This document shows positions 6,934 to 8,119 of a stretch of DNA of 8,119 nt, in pieces; position 1 is the first letter of the stretch; each line of letters opens with the position of its first letter. The position numbers and the translations under genes were made by a program. The stretch is from Candidatus Omnitrophota bacterium (GTDB lineage Bacteria; Omnitrophota; Gorgyraeia; Gygaellales; Profunditerraquicolaceae). Location: positions 1 through 8,119 of the forward strand of contig JAHKBC010000071.1 in the NCBI GenBank assembly GCA_018825725.1, read 5' to 3'. Below the pieces are notes generated by a model. That model made no database searches and was not told where the DNA came from. It saw only the letters and a list, made by a program, of their open reading frames with translations.

Positions 6934-7764
6934 ATGGGAATCAAAAGATTTAGGCCAACAACGCCTTCAAGAAGAAAAATGACCGGATTTGATTTTAGTG
7001 AAATTACTAAAAACAAACCTGAAAAATCACTTCTCATGCCGTTGAAAGAAAAAGCCGGTCGTAATAATTCCGGTAGGATTACTGTGCGCTTCCGCGGCGG
7101 CGGGCATAAACGCATGCTCAGAATAATAGATTTCAAACGCGATGTTTTGGATATACCAGCAAAAGTGTTGGCCATTGAATATGACCCTAACCGAAACGCC
7201 AGGATTGCACTGGTTGAATATCCTGATAAGAAGAAAAAATATATCATTGCTCCTCTTGGGCTTAATGTAGGAGAAGACATATTATCCACTAAACAAAAAA
7301 ATGCAGAAATCAAAACTGGCAATTGTATGCCTTTAAGACATATACCGCAGGGCACAGCTATACATAACATTGAATTGGTTTGCGGCAGAGGAGCTCAGAT
7401 TGTCAGAAGCGCCGGTGGTGCCGCGCAGATTATGGCCAAAGAAGGCAACTTTGCGCATCTGCGCCTTCCCAGCGGAGAAATAAGATTGGTAAACCTTAAT
7501 TGTATGGCGACAATCGGCCAGGTTGGTAATATCGAGCATGAAGCGTTGGTTATCGGCAAGGCAGGGCGCAACCGCTGGAGGGGACGTATGCCTCATATCC
7601 GCGGATTAGCCATGAACCCAGTAGACCATCCCCACGGAGGAGGAGAAGGAAAGTCCGGACAGGGTAACCCTCATCCGGTTTCGCCTTGGGGTAAACCAAC
7701 TAAAGGATTTAAAACAAGAAAACAGGTAAAATATTCGGATAAATTTATCGTCAAAAGGAGATAG
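6934..7764 (+). CDS. rplB: 50S ribosomal protein L2
   Basis: L2 is needed for subunit association and for the peptidyl-transferase centre. The 276 residues match the family length. Motifs run in order: [10 protein letters not shown] (5-14), [19 protein letters not shown] (42-60), LEYDP-like [18 protein letters not shown] (81-98), the C-terminal SH3-like part with [20 protein letters not shown] (211-230) and [20 protein letters not shown] (231-250). The DHPH histidines (232 and 234) include the equivalent of the E. coli His229 implicated in peptidyl-transferase activity. The end SDKFIVKRR is standard. ATG 6934 is preceded by AAGGA (6919-6923), which overlaps the rplW stop, with a 10-nt spacer. 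Confidence 0.99.
   Translation: MGIKRFRPTTPSRRKMTGFDFSEITKNKPEKSLLMPLKEKAGRNNSGRITVRFRGGGHKRMLRIIDFKRDVLDIPAKVLAIEYDPNRNARIALVEYPDKKKKYIIAPLGLNVGEDILSTKQKNAEIKTGNCMPLRHIPQGTAIHNIELVCGRGAQIVRSAGGAAQIMAKEGNFAHLRLPSGEIRLVNLNCMATIGQVGNIEHEALVIGKAGRNRWRGRMPHIRGLAMNPVDHPHGGGEGKSGQGNPHPVSPWGKPTKGFKTRKQVKYSDKFIVKRR
7755..7760 (+). promoter_or_regulatory. Shine-Dalgarno of rpsS inside the last codons of rplB
   Basis: AAGGAG lies 8 nt before the rpsS ATG and is part of the AAA-AGG-AGA-TAG end of rplB. This supports the chosen rpsS start and translational coupling between the two genes. Confidence 0.85.
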
Positions 7765-7768
7765 CAGT

Positions 7769-8056
7769 ATGCCGCGTTCATTAAAAAAGGGTCCCTTCGT
7801 GGATGAGCATCTTGTAAAAAAAGTAAATAAAATGTTCGCAGCCGGGCAGCGCCAGGCAATCAAAACCTGGTCGAGGCGATCCACGGTTATCCCGGATTTT
7901 GTAGGTTTTACATTTGCTGTTTATGATGGCAGAAAACATGTGCCGGTATTCGTTACCGAGAACATGGTCGGGCATAAGCTCGGAGAATTTTCTCCCAGCC
8001 GCATATTCAGGAAACACGGTGGAGTCAAAGCCAAGAAAGCAGCGGAGAAAACATAG
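7769..8056 (+). CDS. rpsS: 30S ribosomal protein S19
   Basis: S19 is a 30S head protein that pairs with S13 at the subunit interface near the A-site tRNA. The 95 residues start with the canonical [15 protein letters not shown] (1-15) and contain [13 protein letters not shown] (34-46) and the family signature [20 protein letters not shown] (51-70), followed by [15 protein letters not shown]. The C-terminal tail is short and basic. The gene ends with TAG, TAA and TAG in direct succession in frame (8054-8062), an unusually secure stop. The start is fixed by homology and by the Shine-Dalgarno at 7755-7760. The rplV start follows about 40 nt later. Confidence 0.99.
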   Translation: MPRSLKKGPFVDEHLVKKVNKMFAAGQRQAIKTWSRRSTVIPDFVGFTFAVYDGRKHVPVFVTENMVGHKLGEFSPSRIFRKHGGVKAKKAAEKT

Positions 8057-8061
8057 TAATA

Positions 8062-8080
8062 GTGCAATTTGTAAATGCAC
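8062..8080 (+). other. Small hairpin between rpsS and rplV
   Basis: GTGCA (8062-8066) pairs with TGCAC (8076-8080). After one A-A mismatch, two more pairs form around a 3-nt loop. No T run follows, so it is not a standard terminator. The 3' arm overlaps the in-frame ATG at 8075, which is one possible rplV start. The stem is short and may be chance. Confidence 0.4.
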
Positions 8081-8095
8081 GGAAAACGAAAAGAA

Positions 8096-8119
8096 ATGAT
8101 TGTAAAAGCAGAAAATAAA
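8096..8119 (+). CDS. rplV: 50S ribosomal protein L22, N-terminal codons only (partial at 3' end)
   Basis: Only eight codons, MIVKAENK, lie in the window before it ends, in an open frame. The assignment rests on position, because rplV follows rpsS in nearly all S10 clusters, and on the resemblance of the residues to L22 N-termini that lead into the R-SPRK motif. That motif itself would lie beyond the window. A purine-rich ACGAAAAGAA precedes the ATG but no strong Shine-Dalgarno is present. An in-frame ATG at 8075 would add seven residues (MHGKRKE); 8096 fits the usual family start better. Confidence 0.7.

Overview
The window is a dense, single-strand run of core translation genes: the 3' end of rpoC, then rpsL, rpsG, fusA and tuf (the 'str' group), followed at once by rpsJ, rplC, rplD, rplW, rplB, rpsS and the first codons of rplV (the 'S10' group). 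Every gene lies on the + strand. Every protein was recognised from its family sequence. No tRNA, rRNA, CRISPR, transposon or reverse-strand gene is supported.

The organism is a bacterium with moderate-to-low G+C. The str and S10 groups are joined through tuf, and the arrangement starts behind rpoC. EF-Tu carries an unusual switch I ([18 protein letters not shown]) in place of the common KARGITI form. From memory this resembles EF-Tu of Planctomycetes-like and other PVC-group bacteria, and a candidate lineage such as Omnitrophota would fit. This placement is a low-to-moderate-confidence inference, not a search result.

Layout: rpoC ends at 724, and 3 nt later comes rpsL (728-1102), then 8 nt later rpsG (1111-1581). 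Next is the only sizeable gap in the window, 121 nt at 1582-1702. It holds two identical 39-nt direct repeats, each folding into two abutting hairpins, and ends in an A/T-rich stretch with no Shine-Dalgarno sequence before fusA (1703-3799). tuf (3819-5024) has a near-perfect Shine-Dalgarno. rpsJ (5026-5325) begins 1 nt after the tuf stop. rplC (5339-6010), rplD and rplW are joined by ATGA overlaps. rplB (6934-7764) and rpsS (7769-8056) follow closely. rpsS ends in three consecutive in-frame stops and is followed by a small hairpin and the start of rplV.

Together the genes supply RNA polymerase beta', 30S proteins S12, S7, S10 and S19, 50S proteins L3, L4, L23, L2 and L22, and the two elongation GTPases. 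Tight spacing suggests co-transcription over most of the window. The E. coli autoregulatory sites have no room here: the rpsL-rpsG gap (S7 site) is 8 nt and the tuf-rpsJ gap (where an S10/L4 leader would lie) is 1 nt. The structured rpsG-fusA gap is therefore the most interesting unexplained element.
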